From contig JAJTID010000040.1 in NCBI GenBank assembly GCA_021300155.1, positions 1-50,149 of the forward strand: DNA of 50,149 nucleotides. Reading direction: 5' to 3'. Below are positions 25,194 to 34,556 of the stretch, piece by piece; the first letter of the stretch is position 1; each line of letters starts with the position of its first letter. The position numbers and the translations under genes were made by a program. The notes under the pieces are model-generated. The model was not told the origin of the DNA and made no database searches. It saw only the letters and a list, made by a program, of their open reading frames with translations. This DNA is from Pirellula sp. (GTDB taxonomy: Bacteria > Planctomycetota > Planctomycetia > Pirellulales > Pirellulaceae).

Positions 25194-25685
25194 ATGTCAT
25201 TCGAGAGATTGATGACCAAAGAAAGCATTCATGCGTTTTTCGTTTACGGAACGCTCAAGAGGAATCATTTACGGAGTGGCCTTTGGCCGAAAAAACCGGT
25301 CTGCATCCATCCGGCAACGGTGGCTGGCGATTTATTCGACTTGGGGCCCTACCCTGCAGCCTGCGATGGAAACGGTACGATTCTCGGGGAGGTTTGGGAG
25401 ATTCACCCCGGCGACATGCAGGAGACATGCACTGTTTTGGACCGAATCGAAGGTTACGATCCAAATGAGACTTCCAGCGAGTACATTCGTGTCGCGGTAA
25501 AAGCGACGATCTACGACGAATCTGGACAATCCACCACGATTGCTGCTTGGATGTACCATGCGGCGGCCCCAGAACGTTTAAAATTCGTCCGGAAAATATC
25601 GGCTTCCCAGCATTTTTATGAGCGTTTCGTAGCATCGTGGCCAGATAGTTTGTCACGAGTTCCCAGCTCGTTTGCGGAAGAGTGA
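25194..25685 (+). CDS. Gamma-glutamylcyclotransferase-like (AIG2/GGCT fold) protein
   Basis: 163 aa. FFVYGTLK (YGTLK at 18-22) forms the substrate-binding loop and Glu86 in VLDRIEGYDP matches the catalytic Glu of the GGCT/AIG2 family, which cyclises gamma-glutamyl amines to 5-oxoproline or acts on gamma-glutamylamine links. The GEVWEI and AAWMYH strands fit the fold. Cytosolic, with no signal peptide. The ATG at 25194 begins 3 nt after the lipoprotein stop, with AGGTAG just upstream; Met7 (25212) is an alternative. Last gene of the operon. Confidence 0.88.
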   Translation: MSFERLMTKESIHAFFVYGTLKRNHLRSGLWPKKPVCIHPATVAGDLFDLGPYPAACDGNGTILGEVWEIHPGDMQETCTVLDRIEGYDPNETSSEYIRVAVKATIYDESGQSTTIAAWMYHAAAPERLKFVRKISASQHFYERFVASWPDSLSRVPSSFAEE

Positions 25686-25825
25686 AAATCTAGTCCCGAT
25701 TGCCCAATCGAGCTAGGATTGCAGGTAGTCAAACCTATACAATGCATCATTAACGAACAACATAGCCACCGAACAATTCGAATTTACGAATTGACAAACC
25801 TTTATTGATAACCGACAGATCGATC

Positions 25826-27637
25826 ATGTTTACGACGAATTCTACAGCAACACCTACAGCAATTTTTACTCGACGTGCTTTGGCTCGAAAGCGATTGTTG
25901 GTAGCTCTCGCCACAGGCTCGGTTCTTTTTGCCTCGGATGGTGGAGTTGCAGTAGCTCAAGAAAAGCCACAAAAGGGATCCGGCGAACTTGTCATTCCTG
26001 ATTCGAAACCGGGAGAAGCGGATTTCGACAAAGCGATTCAAATGAGAATCAACGTCGACTCTTTGGACAAACTCAATGAGATTGTCATCCTGGTCGACTC
26101 CGCTATTCGCAAGGGGCTATCGCCTGCGAGCGATGAAGCCGCAAAAACTTTTTTGGCATCCGTTCTGAAGCAACGTGTGGAGTTCGGAATCCGAGATCTC
26201 CAAGAATCGCGTCGCTCACAGGCCCGCGTCAGCAAAGCGATGGGCGAGTTTATCGAGGACTTGTCTCGCTCGATCGAACTCGATCCTACTCTCATCGAGG
26301 CTTATATCATTAAAGCCGCGATCCTTCGAGATCGACAAGAGTTTGGGGAAGCACGCGACGTTTTGAGCGACGGCATCAAGGTCATGGAGCCTGTGCTCAA
26401 GTCGAAGCCAAAGAGTTTGGAAGTTCGAGAAAAGCTGTCGAAGCTTTATGCAACCCGGGCAGCGATGCAAGAAGAGACAGATGACCAAGTTACCGATATG
26501 GAAAAGTCGTACGAGATCAATCCTAACGACGCAGAAGTGTTGAAACGATATCTGCTGCTGCTGCAATCGCAACAGAAATTCGACAAGGTGCTTCAGACGC
26601 TGGAAAAGGCTCTTGCAAGTGAACCTGACAACATCGAGTTCATCGCAAGCAAGATCACGATTCTTCTCCAGAGCGGAAAAGTAGACGATGCGCTCGCCTT
26701 CAGCACCAAAAGCATTGATGCAGCAACCGACGACGAGATCAAGGCGACTCTATTACGTCAGCGAGCTCTCATTCATACTTCGAAAGAGAACGCAGAAGCA
26801 GCGAAACAAGATTTAGACGCGTCGTTGGCTCTCATCAAGAACAATGTACCAACGATGTTGCTTCGAGCCAGACTCGCAGTTGGGACCGGAGATTTCGAAG
26901 GAGGCTTGAAAGATGTCGAGGCAATCCTCGAAATCGACGAAGATAACGCGGATGCTATTCTATTGAGAGCTGATATTGCTACGGACAGCGACCGTTACGC
27001 CGAAGCCATCGAAGATTACAAATCGCTCATCAATCGCATTCAGCCTGGTCCACTCCGTGAAGAGCTTCAATTGAAGCTAGGTTTGGCCTATTGGCGAAAC
27101 AACAATCACAAACAAGCGCTACGAGTAATAGATCAGGTAACGCGAGCGAACGACGGGAATTGGCAGGCGTTTCGGCTTCGAGGCGAGATTCTATTGAGTC
27201 AAGGCGAACATGGAGATGCGGTATCAGCTTATGAAAAAGCGATCCGTATGATGCCAGAAGAAGTCAACGAAGATATTCGTTCGTCGCTCTTGAACAATCT
27301 ATCTTGGCTATACGCCACCAGCCCGGAAGATGGGGTCCGGGATGGCGAACGCGCCTTGGAGCTTGGACTAAAGGCGTGCGAGCTTACGAACTATGCCCAG
27401 GCGCATATTCTAAGTACCTTGGCCGCAGCTTATGCCGAGAAAGGCGATTTCGAGAAGGCGATTGAGTTTGCAACAAAAGCCGTTGATCTCGGCAAGAAAG
27501 AAGAGAGCGAGCAATTGGAGCAATTAGAGGGCGAACTCAAGAGCTACCAAGAGAAGAAACCTTGGCGAGAAAAGCAAGAAGCCAAACCTACCACGAATAA
27601 GCCTGCGATTCCTGCTCCCTCCGGTGCAGGCACTTGA
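25826..27637 (+). CDS. Secreted tetratricopeptide-repeat protein
   Basis: 603 aa from ATG 25826 (a TTG at 25805 would add seven residues). The N-terminus has a basic stretch, hydrophobic core and AVAQEK junction consistent with a signal peptide cleaved near residue 45. The rest is helical with repeated 34-residue TPR patterns, for example SIELDPTLIEAYIIKAAILRD, SYEINPNDAEVLKRYLLLL, ALASEPDNIEFIASKITILL, ILEIDEDNADAILLRADIA, and a last strong pair around residues 440-560. The C-terminus is Lys/Glu-rich, then Pro-rich. Probably a periplasmic scaffold; partners unknown. Its TGA overlaps the ATG of the methyltransferase gene by one base, so the two are likely translationally coupled. Confidence 0.9.
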   Translation: MFTTNSTATPTAIFTRRALARKRLLVALATGSVLFASDGGVAVAQEKPQKGSGELVIPDSKPGEADFDKAIQMRINVDSLDKLNEIVILVDSAIRKGLSPASDEAAKTFLASVLKQRVEFGIRDLQESRRSQARVSKAMGEFIEDLSRSIELDPTLIEAYIIKAAILRDRQEFGEARDVLSDGIKVMEPVLKSKPKSLEVREKLSKLYATRAAMQEETDDQVTDMEKSYEINPNDAEVLKRYLLLLQSQQKFDKVLQTLEKALASEPDNIEFIASKITILLQSGKVDDALAFSTKSIDAATDDEIKATLLRQRALIHTSKENAEAAKQDLDASLALIKNNVPTMLLRARLAVGTGDFEGGLKDVEAILEIDEDNADAILLRADIATDSDRYAEAIEDYKSLINRIQPGPLREELQLKLGLAYWRNNNHKQALRVIDQVTRANDGNWQAFRLRGEILLSQGEHGDAVSAYEKAIRMMPEEVNEDIRSSLLNNLSWLYATSPEDGVRDGERALELGLKACELTNYAQAHILSTLAAAYAEKGDFEKAIEFATKAVDLGKKEESEQLEQLEGELKSYQEKKPWREKQEAKPTTNKPAIPAPSGAGT

Positions 27638-29070
27638 TGAATTTGGATCGGTTCCTGGATCGATCTGAGCACGACTCTTTCGAACGAGCTTGTCAGAAGT
27701 ATCCGGATCGAGCGATAAGGCTTCGAGATGACCGTCTAGCTCGCACGCTTCCATTCAGCGTCGCTTCTGTCGATTGGTATTCTCGCGGTCGATGGGTGCT
27801 GCCTGAACACGGTAAGCACCGCGATTCAGGGATGCCGGTTGCGATTGGCACTGAGGGCCAATCGGTTCGTCCCGCTTCCTTCTTGAATTATGCAGTTGGG
27901 GATTACTACATCCAAGACGCGGGCTCCTTATTGCCGATCGCGTTGCTCGATCCGAAACCTGGTGAATGGATCTGCGATTTGTGCGCAGCGCCTGGCGGCA
28001 AAGCGTCAGCAATACTGGAGAGTATGTGTGGCGAAGGTTTACTCGTTGCGAATGAGTCGATCCGCTCACGGATAGATGTATTGCAATTCATGCTTAGCCG
28101 AACGGGTCATGCGAATTTCATCACTTCATCCCATGATCCTGAAGATTTGGCAGAATTGTTACCCGAGACCTTCGATGCAGTCCTGGTAGACGCTCCTTGC
28201 AGCGGTCAAATGCTAGTGGCAAAGGAAAAGCGCAGTACGAACGCCTGGACACCATCGCAAATTGATCATAGTGCAAAGAGGCAACATCGCATTCTCGATG
28301 CCGCTATCCAACTCGTTAGGCCAGGTGGAAGAATTGTTTACTCCACCTGCACTTTTTCGGAGGAAGAAAACGAGTTCCAGATGGCCAGAGTTCAGAGTCT
28401 TTATCCAGATTGTTTTAAACCACTGCGTGCACCCGAGCTCAGTGCATGGAGTTCCCCTGCGCAAGAGGGATGCTATCGACTGTGGCCACATCGAGATCGG
28501 TGTGCAGGCGGTTTTGCTGGCGGACTGCTCCGTACAGAAAAGCCATTGGATATTGCATCCACCCACAAGACCAAACCGCGGCGAAACGATCAACATCCGC
28601 GAGGGCATCACAAATCGGAAAGGTCTGCGATCGACGAGTTGCACACCTATGGCGTCTTTAGTGCTGAGGTCGAGTCTCGAATGTGGAATTCTGGATTGTA
28701 CGTTGGAAGTTCCCCGGTTTGGCAGCTTCTCGATCGTCGCCCATGGCTAGGAATCCCATCACTAAGTTTGTTTAACAAAGGAAATCGTTGGTTGCCATCA
28801 CACGCATTAGCATTGTTGCGACGTCAATACTTTCAACCGCATCAATCACAGGATCTTTCCATGGAGCTTGCCACTCGATTCGTTGCTGGCGAAGCGATCC
28901 AGCAGGCGACTGACTCCATGACGCGAATCGATGAACCGCAGGCTACTGGATGGATCGTGGCGTCCTGGCAATCGCAATCGATTGGCTGGGCAAAATCAAC
29001 GGCGAATCGATGGAACAATCATCTGCCCGCCTGGGCTGTCCAAAACAACATCAGTCTAGCGGATCCCTAG
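27637..29070 (+). CDS. RsmF/NSUN-type rRNA cytosine-C5 methyltransferase
   Basis: 477 aa. SAM-dependent m5C methyltransferase with DLCAAPGGK at 114-122, DAPCSGQ (Cys188, release cysteine) and YSTCTFSEEEN (Cys238, nucleophile). The N-terminal part and the C-terminal segment (YGVFSAEVESRMWNSGLY, then FNKGNRWLPSHALALL and a TGWIVASW strand) match the extra RNA-binding domain of RsmF rather than the NusB-like domain of RsmB, so 16S rRNA is the likely target. The ATG at 27637 overlaps the stop codon of the TPR gene (TGATG). The 3' end overlaps the converging DTW gene by 4 nt. Exact modified position not inferable. Confidence 0.92.
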   Translation: MNLDRFLDRSEHDSFERACQKYPDRAIRLRDDRLARTLPFSVASVDWYSRGRWVLPEHGKHRDSGMPVAIGTEGQSVRPASFLNYAVGDYYIQDAGSLLPIALLDPKPGEWICDLCAAPGGKASAILESMCGEGLLVANESIRSRIDVLQFMLSRTGHANFITSSHDPEDLAELLPETFDAVLVDAPCSGQMLVAKEKRSTNAWTPSQIDHSAKRQHRILDAAIQLVRPGGRIVYSTCTFSEEENEFQMARVQSLYPDCFKPLRAPELSAWSSPAQEGCYRLWPHRDRCAGGFAGGLLRTEKPLDIASTHKTKPRRNDQHPRGHHKSERSAIDELHTYGVFSAEVESRMWNSGLYVGSSPVWQLLDRRPWLGIPSLSLFNKGNRWLPSHALALLRRQYFQPHQSQDLSMELATRFVAGEAIQQATDSMTRIDEPQATGWIVASWQSQSIGWAKSTANRWNNHLPAWAVQNNISLADP

Positions 29071-29702
29071 ATGCCTGCTGGGATACCGCTTTCGCGACAT
29101 TCGCTTGCGGGTATCTTGCCTCGTGACCACAGAGTTCGTTCCACCATCACCCGCAAGAGTTTCTCTAGACCAGCTTGAGCTTCCGGCGATTCTAAAACAC
29201 CGATGGCTCTAGCAATGGCTTCGAGCGTGCAGAGATGCTGCTCATTTCGCTGGACTCGCAATCGATACTCGGACGGTGGTCCAGGTACCAACTTCACATG
29301 CCGAATTCCTGCGATGGCAGGCTCGTGACGAACGAACCTCGCTGTTTGCCGCCAGCTAGCATCCGGAACAATAAGATTCACCGGACCCGAAAGTTGAGAC
29401 ACGAATTCCGGCGTGAGCTCAATAGCACGCGGACTGGGGAAGAGAAGCAATGAAGTTCGTCCTGGCTCGACCAATCCCTCCGTTTTCATCCTGCCGTCTT
29501 TACGACCATGAATCCTCACTTCACTATGGACAAGTGCTTTTGCGGCCAATCGCGCGGTATTGGAGGTAAGCACTTCTTCGCACGTATGCATCAAAACAAT
29601 CAGTCGTGTACTGAGCTCAATACGTGGAATCCAAGCGCAGAAGCACAGCGGTTTGCGAATTTCACAACCTGGACATCGATGAGGTGCCAATAACGGACGC
29701 AT
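29067..29702 (-). CDS. DTW-domain protein, probable tRNA-uridine aminocarboxypropyltransferase
   Basis: 211 aa from the ATG at 29702. RCPGC (Cys10, Cys13) and LCFC (Cys20, Cys22) are the N-terminal cysteines typical of the DTW family, and PDASWRQTARFV corresponds to the DTW signature itself (D-A-S-W here). Family members (TapT/TuaA) transfer an aminocarboxypropyl group from SAM to uridine in tRNA (acp3U). The upstream in-frame extension to 29813 would overlap the sulfatase gene and lacks a plausible start, so 29702 is chosen; the gene then starts 25 nt after the sulfatase stop and may be read through from it. RsmF-like and DTW genes being adjacent is suggestive but they converge. Confidence 0.88.
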   Translation of the reverse strand: MRPLLAPHRCPGCEIRKPLCFCAWIPRIELSTRLIVLMHTCEEVLTSNTARLAAKALVHSEVRIHGRKDGRMKTEGLVEPGRTSLLLFPSPRAIELTPEFVSQLSGPVNLIVPDASWRQTARFVRHEPAIAGIRHVKLVPGPPSEYRLRVQRNEQHLCTLEAIARAIGVLESPEAQAGLEKLLRVMVERTLWSRGKIPASECRESGIPAGI

Positions 29703-29727
29703 GAGGATAAAGCTTGATTCTTTATGA

Positions 29728-31203
29728 CTACTTTTTTGTCTTCTCGGACGGATAAAGTGTTTGAGGGTTGTCTGATTGCCCCGCAGGGCGACGTGCCGTA
29801 GGCGACTTGCCACCGATCTCCATGTTCATCTTTTCGGCCAACGCTTGTAATTTTGAAACGATCTCGGGATATCTGGACGCGACATTGGCTTGCTCGCCGA
29901 TATCAATGTCGAGATTGTACAATCGAGGATTGATTTCAGCATCTCCTTTTCCCTTCATCCCCATCGACTCTGGTTGGTTGGCGATAGCGAGTTTCCAAGG
30001 TCCTTGTCGCACGGCCTGAAGGTTGACTCCTGCGAAATAGTAGTGGGCTTCGCGTTTCGACTCTTTGGATGTTCCAAAGAGAAGGGAGCTGATGTCGCGA
30101 CCGTCGATGATGGGTTCGGTAGAGGCTTTCGCTCCGGCGATGGAAACGCACGTTGGCAATATGTCGATCGTGCCAGCCACTGCATCACAAACCGAGCCTG
30201 CGGGGATCTTCCCTGGCCATCGAGCGATCGTGGGAACGCGTACACCACCCTCCCAAGTGCTCCCTTTTCCACCACGCAAAGGCCCCGCGCTTCCACCATC
30301 GCTACCTTTGATCAGCCATGGCCCATTATCACTGGTGAAAAGGACCATTGTTTTCTGATCGAGATTTAGCGACTGGATGGTATCGAGGACTTTACCTACG
30401 CTCCAATCCACCTCTTCAACCCAATCACCGAATCGACCATTCGCGGATTTTCCACGAAACGCTTCCCCTGGGTAGATGGGAGTATGTACGGCTGTATGCG
30501 GCATGTAGAGAAAGAAAGGTTTGTCTTGATGGTTTCGTATAAAGCGAATCGCTACGTCGGTGTATCTCTCTGTAATCTGACTCTGCTTATCATCGGTCAA
30601 AAGCTCTGCGACCTGTTCGTCCCTCAGTAAAGGTACTACTGGCTTTCCGGTTTCGGTCGACTTGCGTTGCATATCGTTGGAGTAGGGGATTCCAAAGTAA
30701 TGATCAAAGCCCTGTTTCGTGGGGAGGAACTCAGGTTGGTCACCCAAGTGCCATTTCCCGATACATTGCGTTGCATATCCTCGTTCTCGTAATCGTTCGG
30801 CGATAGTGATTTCGACTGGATGCAGTCCATTGCGATTTGCAGGACCAAATACGCCAGGAACCGAGACTCGCACTCCATAGCAGCCCGTCATTAATTGAGC
30901 GCGCGAAACGGAACAAACCGGTGCCGCATAGAAGCTAGTTAGCTTCATCCCTTCACTCGCCATACGATCAAGATTGGGAGTCTTTTGCTTGGTCGCACCA
31001 AAAGGGCCAATGTCTCCATAACCTAAATCATCAATAAAGATGACGACGATATTGGGTCGCTCGCTATCCGCATAAGGCTCGAAGGCGGATAGAGGCTGAA
31101 CAACCGGCAATAGGTTGGCGATCGAAAAGACGAACGCCATTATCCGCCAAAAAGAGCGTCTCGGTCGGTATTGCAAGGAATCAGTTTGATGGTGATGCGT
31201 CAT
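29728..31203 (-). CDS. Secreted sulfatase, arylsulfatase A-like
   Basis: 491 aa. Signal-peptide-like N-terminus (FWRIMAFVFSIANLLPVV). Metal site IDDLGYGD (Asp59, Asp60). The FGly-modification site reads CSVSRAQLMTG (Cys97): a Val replaces the usual Pro of CxPSR, while Cys, Ser and Arg are kept. GKWHLGD, FLYMPHTAVHTPIYPG, FTSDNGPW and LRGGKGSTWEGGVRVP are typical arylsulfatase A-type motifs with lysine and histidine ligands preserved. Probably exported to act on sulfated glycans, like the sulfatase at 14725. ATG at 31203 (reverse); Met22 is a possible later start. Confidence 0.94.
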   Translation of the reverse strand: MTHHHQTDSLQYRPRRSFWRIMAFVFSIANLLPVVQPLSAFEPYADSERPNIVVIFIDDLGYGDIGPFGATKQKTPNLDRMASEGMKLTSFYAAPVCSVSRAQLMTGCYGVRVSVPGVFGPANRNGLHPVEITIAERLRERGYATQCIGKWHLGDQPEFLPTKQGFDHYFGIPYSNDMQRKSTETGKPVVPLLRDEQVAELLTDDKQSQITERYTDVAIRFIRNHQDKPFFLYMPHTAVHTPIYPGEAFRGKSANGRFGDWVEEVDWSVGKVLDTIQSLNLDQKTMVLFTSDNGPWLIKGSDGGSAGPLRGGKGSTWEGGVRVPTIARWPGKIPAGSVCDAVAGTIDILPTCVSIAGAKASTEPIIDGRDISSLLFGTSKESKREAHYYFAGVNLQAVRQGPWKLAIANQPESMGMKGKGDAEINPRLYNLDIDIGEQANVASRYPEIVSKLQALAEKMNMEIGGKSPTARRPAGQSDNPQTLYPSEKTKK

Positions 31204-31490
31204 AGAATGGATCTATCGGGAGAGGATGGGCTCTGGACGCGTAAGTCCGGAGAGATACGAAGTCGTTGGAATACGGATCAGTAGCCAAATGATACACGAT
31301 TTCAACGGAACTATCTCCGAAATGGCGGTATCGAGCGACAGCATCCGTTGGAATGTCGCGAGAATTGGATAATCACTCGTATCGATTTGATCGGATCTTT
31401 TTTCTCGATCGGATCGAACTGCAAATCGACGATAGTTGCATTCAATTTGACACTGCCTAGCTCTTTCAAACCACTGACGGGTTGCCTGAC

Positions 31491-32795
31491 ATGAGTTCTA
31501 TATCCAGAAGACTTTACAAGCGTTTTAGAATGGTCGCTGAGCCTCCGAAGGATATCGACGAGGTGCCACCCGATTATCGACCTGACTGCGATCGAGCCAT
31601 CTGGATCTCAGGATATTGGGGATGGGACGATCTGCGGGATGACTTTATAGGGATCAGTGGCGTCTTCCGCATACCACCCGACGTTCAGCGCCGGGTGCCA
31701 GGCTACTGGCTATCGGTCGACAATGGCTGGCAATGGGTACAGGGATTCTGGATTTCTGAAACAGCGGAATCCATCGAATACTTGCCAGCCCCTCCGGCAT
31801 CCCTAGAGGTAGGTCCGAGTAGTCCTGCACCTGGCCTTGATTACTTCTATGTCCCTGGAACATGGTCCGAAACAACATCCGCATCTATACCATCCGTTCA
31901 GTAGTGGACTTTGCTTTGCTCCGGTCTATATTCCCCGAACGACTTATTCGATAGCCTCATGGCGTTGGCAACCCACGGTTCTATTGAATTCGCAAGTAGT
32001 GCTACATAACCTGTTCATCCAGCCTGGCTACAACCACTACGTGTTTGGCGATTATTACGGAGTACCCTTTTCGAATTCTAGCACCGTTCCTGCTTATCTC
32101 TATCATCAACGACGAACCGCGACTCAGAACTCAAACAGTTAAGCCTCGACCGTCGAACGCTCGAGCGACAGTCCATAGGCATCGATCGATCCGCGCCGGC
32201 GAATCGATTGAATAACCTAGATGCGATCTGGGATGTTAGGTCACTGCGTCTACCATCAATTTCTAGTGCAGACCGAAAGGAACCAAAACCACTCGATATG
32301 ATGCTCCTCAAGCGACCAGAGCCACCGCGCAGAATGGGTGCTGATCGACCAAACTCAGGTCTAGGCTCTCGGATTCCAGAGAGCAATCGTTCCTTTGGAA
32401 CGAATCCATCTTCGGAAAGAAAGCCGTTTTCCGATTGGATCCAACCTTTGGGCCAGACAACATCGCCTCCAACAGGTTCAATGCCGACTAGTCCATCCAA
32501 TCAAATTCGCCCCGCGTCAGGTCTGCCCTTAGGGAACGGTAATCTGAATCCGAATCCAACTCGATTAGGCTCGTCGAGATCGGAGATGCCGCGATCGGAA
32601 ACCCTGCGATCCGGGATGCCGCGTTTGGATCTGCCGCGATTGGAATTACCTCGTTCAGGGCAATCAGAAGATCGCAACAAACCAAGCAATTCCCATAGCA
32701 GTTCCCAATGGGATACCCAAGAACTTGGAGTCGCTTCGAACCCCTGCGCGGACTATCGATCCGACCAGAACGCCAACTGGAACATTTGCCCCTGA
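31491..32795 (+). pseudogene. Decayed WxPGYW-type planctomycete gene, broken into three frames
   Basis: Frame A (31491-31904) encodes ISGYWGWDDLRDDFIGISG, then VPGYWLSVDNGWQWVQGFW and LPAPPASLEVGPSSPAPGLD: the repeated Trp/Gly-rich strands of a planctomycete family whose members are several hundred residues long. It ends at TAG just after YFYVPGTW. Frame B, open over about 31837-32142, carries SGLCFAPVYIPRTTYS and VVLHNLFIQPGYNHYVFGDYYG, which continue the family pattern. Frame C (about 32103-32795) carries the Pro/Arg/Ser-rich tail. Two frame changes (about 31870-31905 and 32100-32145) and, by comparison with remembered homologues, loss of about 45 residues of central repeats indicate a pseudogene. 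Sequencing error cannot be excluded. Confidence 0.7.
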
Positions 32796-33544
32796 TAGAG
32801 CTCCATTCAATCACTAATTGAAAATAAAACGCCAAGATACGCACGGAAACTGAGTTGGTTTTAACGGACATGCGAATCATTTGCGTTGGCGATCGACTTT
32901 CGAAACGTGGACAAAGAGAGTTTGTCGCCTCACTGAGAGCTTGAGCGTTGAAAGGCAGTGATCGCTATGGCTGTCGCTGAATGGTTCGAACAGAAATCGA
33001 ACGAATGCGAACGAATGCAACGTGTAGCTACTTCGTTCGTTTTTTATTCTGTCCTATAGACGGTTGTCGATGGAATGTAACCTCAACGATCGGTCAGCCG
33101 ATGTTGCAAGACGCCGAACACCTCACTTGCATGCTAACGCTCGTATTCGATCGCGACAGACTGGCAAAGAGCGACCGACCCAAGTCTGTCAGTGTAGTTG
33201 CTTTGGACGTTGACTCCAAATCGGAAAATCGTTGCCAACAGGTGCAGTTGCAAAAAGGAGCCACACATGTAGATGGTAGTCGGATATAAACAGGTGCCAC
33301 CCATGTAGCGTAGCGTCGCAAAAAGTGCATGCTTCAACAATTCCTGGGAAGCCGTTCCTTGATTGCCAAGTACACTGAAAGTCTCTCCACACAGAAATCA
33401 CGTTGTCCATCTGAGGCTAACTCGATTCAGATAGCTTTTGTGGCCTACGAGAATCTCCTGCATCGTTCCGGTTCCGTTCCTTGAAGTACGAGAGCAATCC
33501 CATAGACTGAGTGCCGTCAGTTATTGGACTTCAGGAGAAAACGC
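32796..33544. other. Gene-free interval of about 750 nt
   Basis: This lies between the decayed gene and the DUF1559 gene. Short open frames (largest 102 codons at 32981-33289) show no domain, signal peptide or plausible ribosome binding site. It holds a short direct repeat (listed separately) and a duplicated CGAACGAATG near 32998-33018. An AGGAGA at 33533-33538 belongs to the next gene. Confidence 0.55.
33260..33308. repeat. 13-bp imperfect direct repeat
   Basis: GCCACACATGTAG at 33260-33272 recurs as GCCACCCATGTAG at 33296-33308, 36 bp apart with one mismatch. No gene or hairpin explains it. Confidence 0.6.
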
Positions 33545-34375
33545 ATGCCTAGCTTTTGGAGGGAGTATTCGACGAGACGAGTCGTCAATGGGTTTACGCT
33601 CGTTGAGTTACTAGTCGTCATTTCCGTAATTGGACTTCTGGTCGGATTGCTATTGCCGGCAGTGCAATCAGCTCGAGAGTCGGCTCGACGCATGCATTGC
33701 CAGAACAATCTGAAGAACATAGGGCTATCCATTCATAGCTTTGAGTCAGCTCATAGAACGATACCTATTGGGTCTGACAGCGTGGCGGGAACGGAACATG
33801 CATGGTCGACTTTCGTGCTTCCGCACCTAGAGCAGAGTTCAGTCCATGCTCAATTTGACCTTAAAAAACCTTGGAATAATCCAACGTCGAATAAGCCTGC
33901 GTCACTCCACAATCTGAGTATTTATCGCTGCCCGAGTGCCCTGAAGGACTTTGCTGGCAAGCAGGACTATGGTGGTGTTATGGGTACAACGCTTGCAGGC
34001 CTACCCTTGGGCGACGGTCCCAACGAGGCATTCGGCTGTGGTGCTATGCTCGTCACTTCGACATCACAAAGGACCGCATTGCGTATGGGTTCCATCCTAG
34101 ACGGATTGAGTTCGACGGTTTGTATTGCAGAGTCGATCGATCGCAGTGAACACGCGTCGGGGCGTTGGGCTTGCGGACTAAACTGCTTCTCACAAGGAGA
34201 GGCTCTTTCAAATCATAACAGTCAAGGGGATATGGAGTCATGGCACAAAGCGGGTGTTCCGGTCACCTTTGTGGACGGCCATGTGTCACTTCTATCCTTG
34301 TATATCGACACCCAAATACTTGGGGCGCTATGTACAAGGAATGGAAGGGAGTCGATCTCTGAGTCTCTTGACTAA
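33545..34375 (+). CDS. DUF1559 pseudopilin-like secreted protein
   Basis: 276 aa. The type IV prepilin signature [15 protein letters not shown] (cleavage after Gly16, Glu21 at +5) is followed by the hydrophobic helix [31 protein letters not shown], the DUF1559 (SBP_bac_10) hallmark of planctomycetes. The C-terminal [10 protein letters not shown] matches the family's H-x-DG end region. Such proteins occur in tens to hundreds of paralogues per planctomycete genome and are probably exported through a type II secretion or pilin-like system; function unknown. ATG at 33545 with AGGAGA 6 nt upstream, so the longer frame from 33524 is rejected. A small secreted protein gene follows after 181 nt. Confidence 0.93.
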   Translation: MPSFWREYSTRRVVNGFTLVELLVVISVIGLLVGLLLPAVQSARESARRMHCQNNLKNIGLSIHSFESAHRTIPIGSDSVAGTEHAWSTFVLPHLEQSSVHAQFDLKKPWNNPTSNKPASLHNLSIYRCPSALKDFAGKQDYGGVMGTTLAGLPLGDGPNEAFGCGAMLVTSTSQRTALRMGSILDGLSSTVCIAESIDRSEHASGRWACGLNCFSQGEALSNHNSQGDMESWHKAGVPVTFVDGHVSLLSLYIDTQILGALCTRNGRESISESLD

Positions 34376-34556
34376 GGTACTGCAAGCATGGACATGGCTT
34401 GCTGGTTTAACTCCATGATGGACATCGTGATGCCCGCTTCTCGAAGAAAGGATTGTGTCCGAATTGTCACGCCATTGACTGTTTGAACGTTTGTTGCTTA
34501 CGGCACTTTCGCCGAAAGCTTTACCTGTTTTTAGTTTCGTTTTGTTGAGGAAAATT

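Noticed and set aside
29703-29813. Extension of the DTW frame into the sulfatase gene
   Set aside because: It overlaps the end of the sulfatase, and Met at 29702 gives the usual spacing to the first CxxC.
32981-33289. 102-codon frame in the gap before the DUF1559 gene
   Set aside because: Composition and lack of motifs or ribosome binding site fit random open frame.
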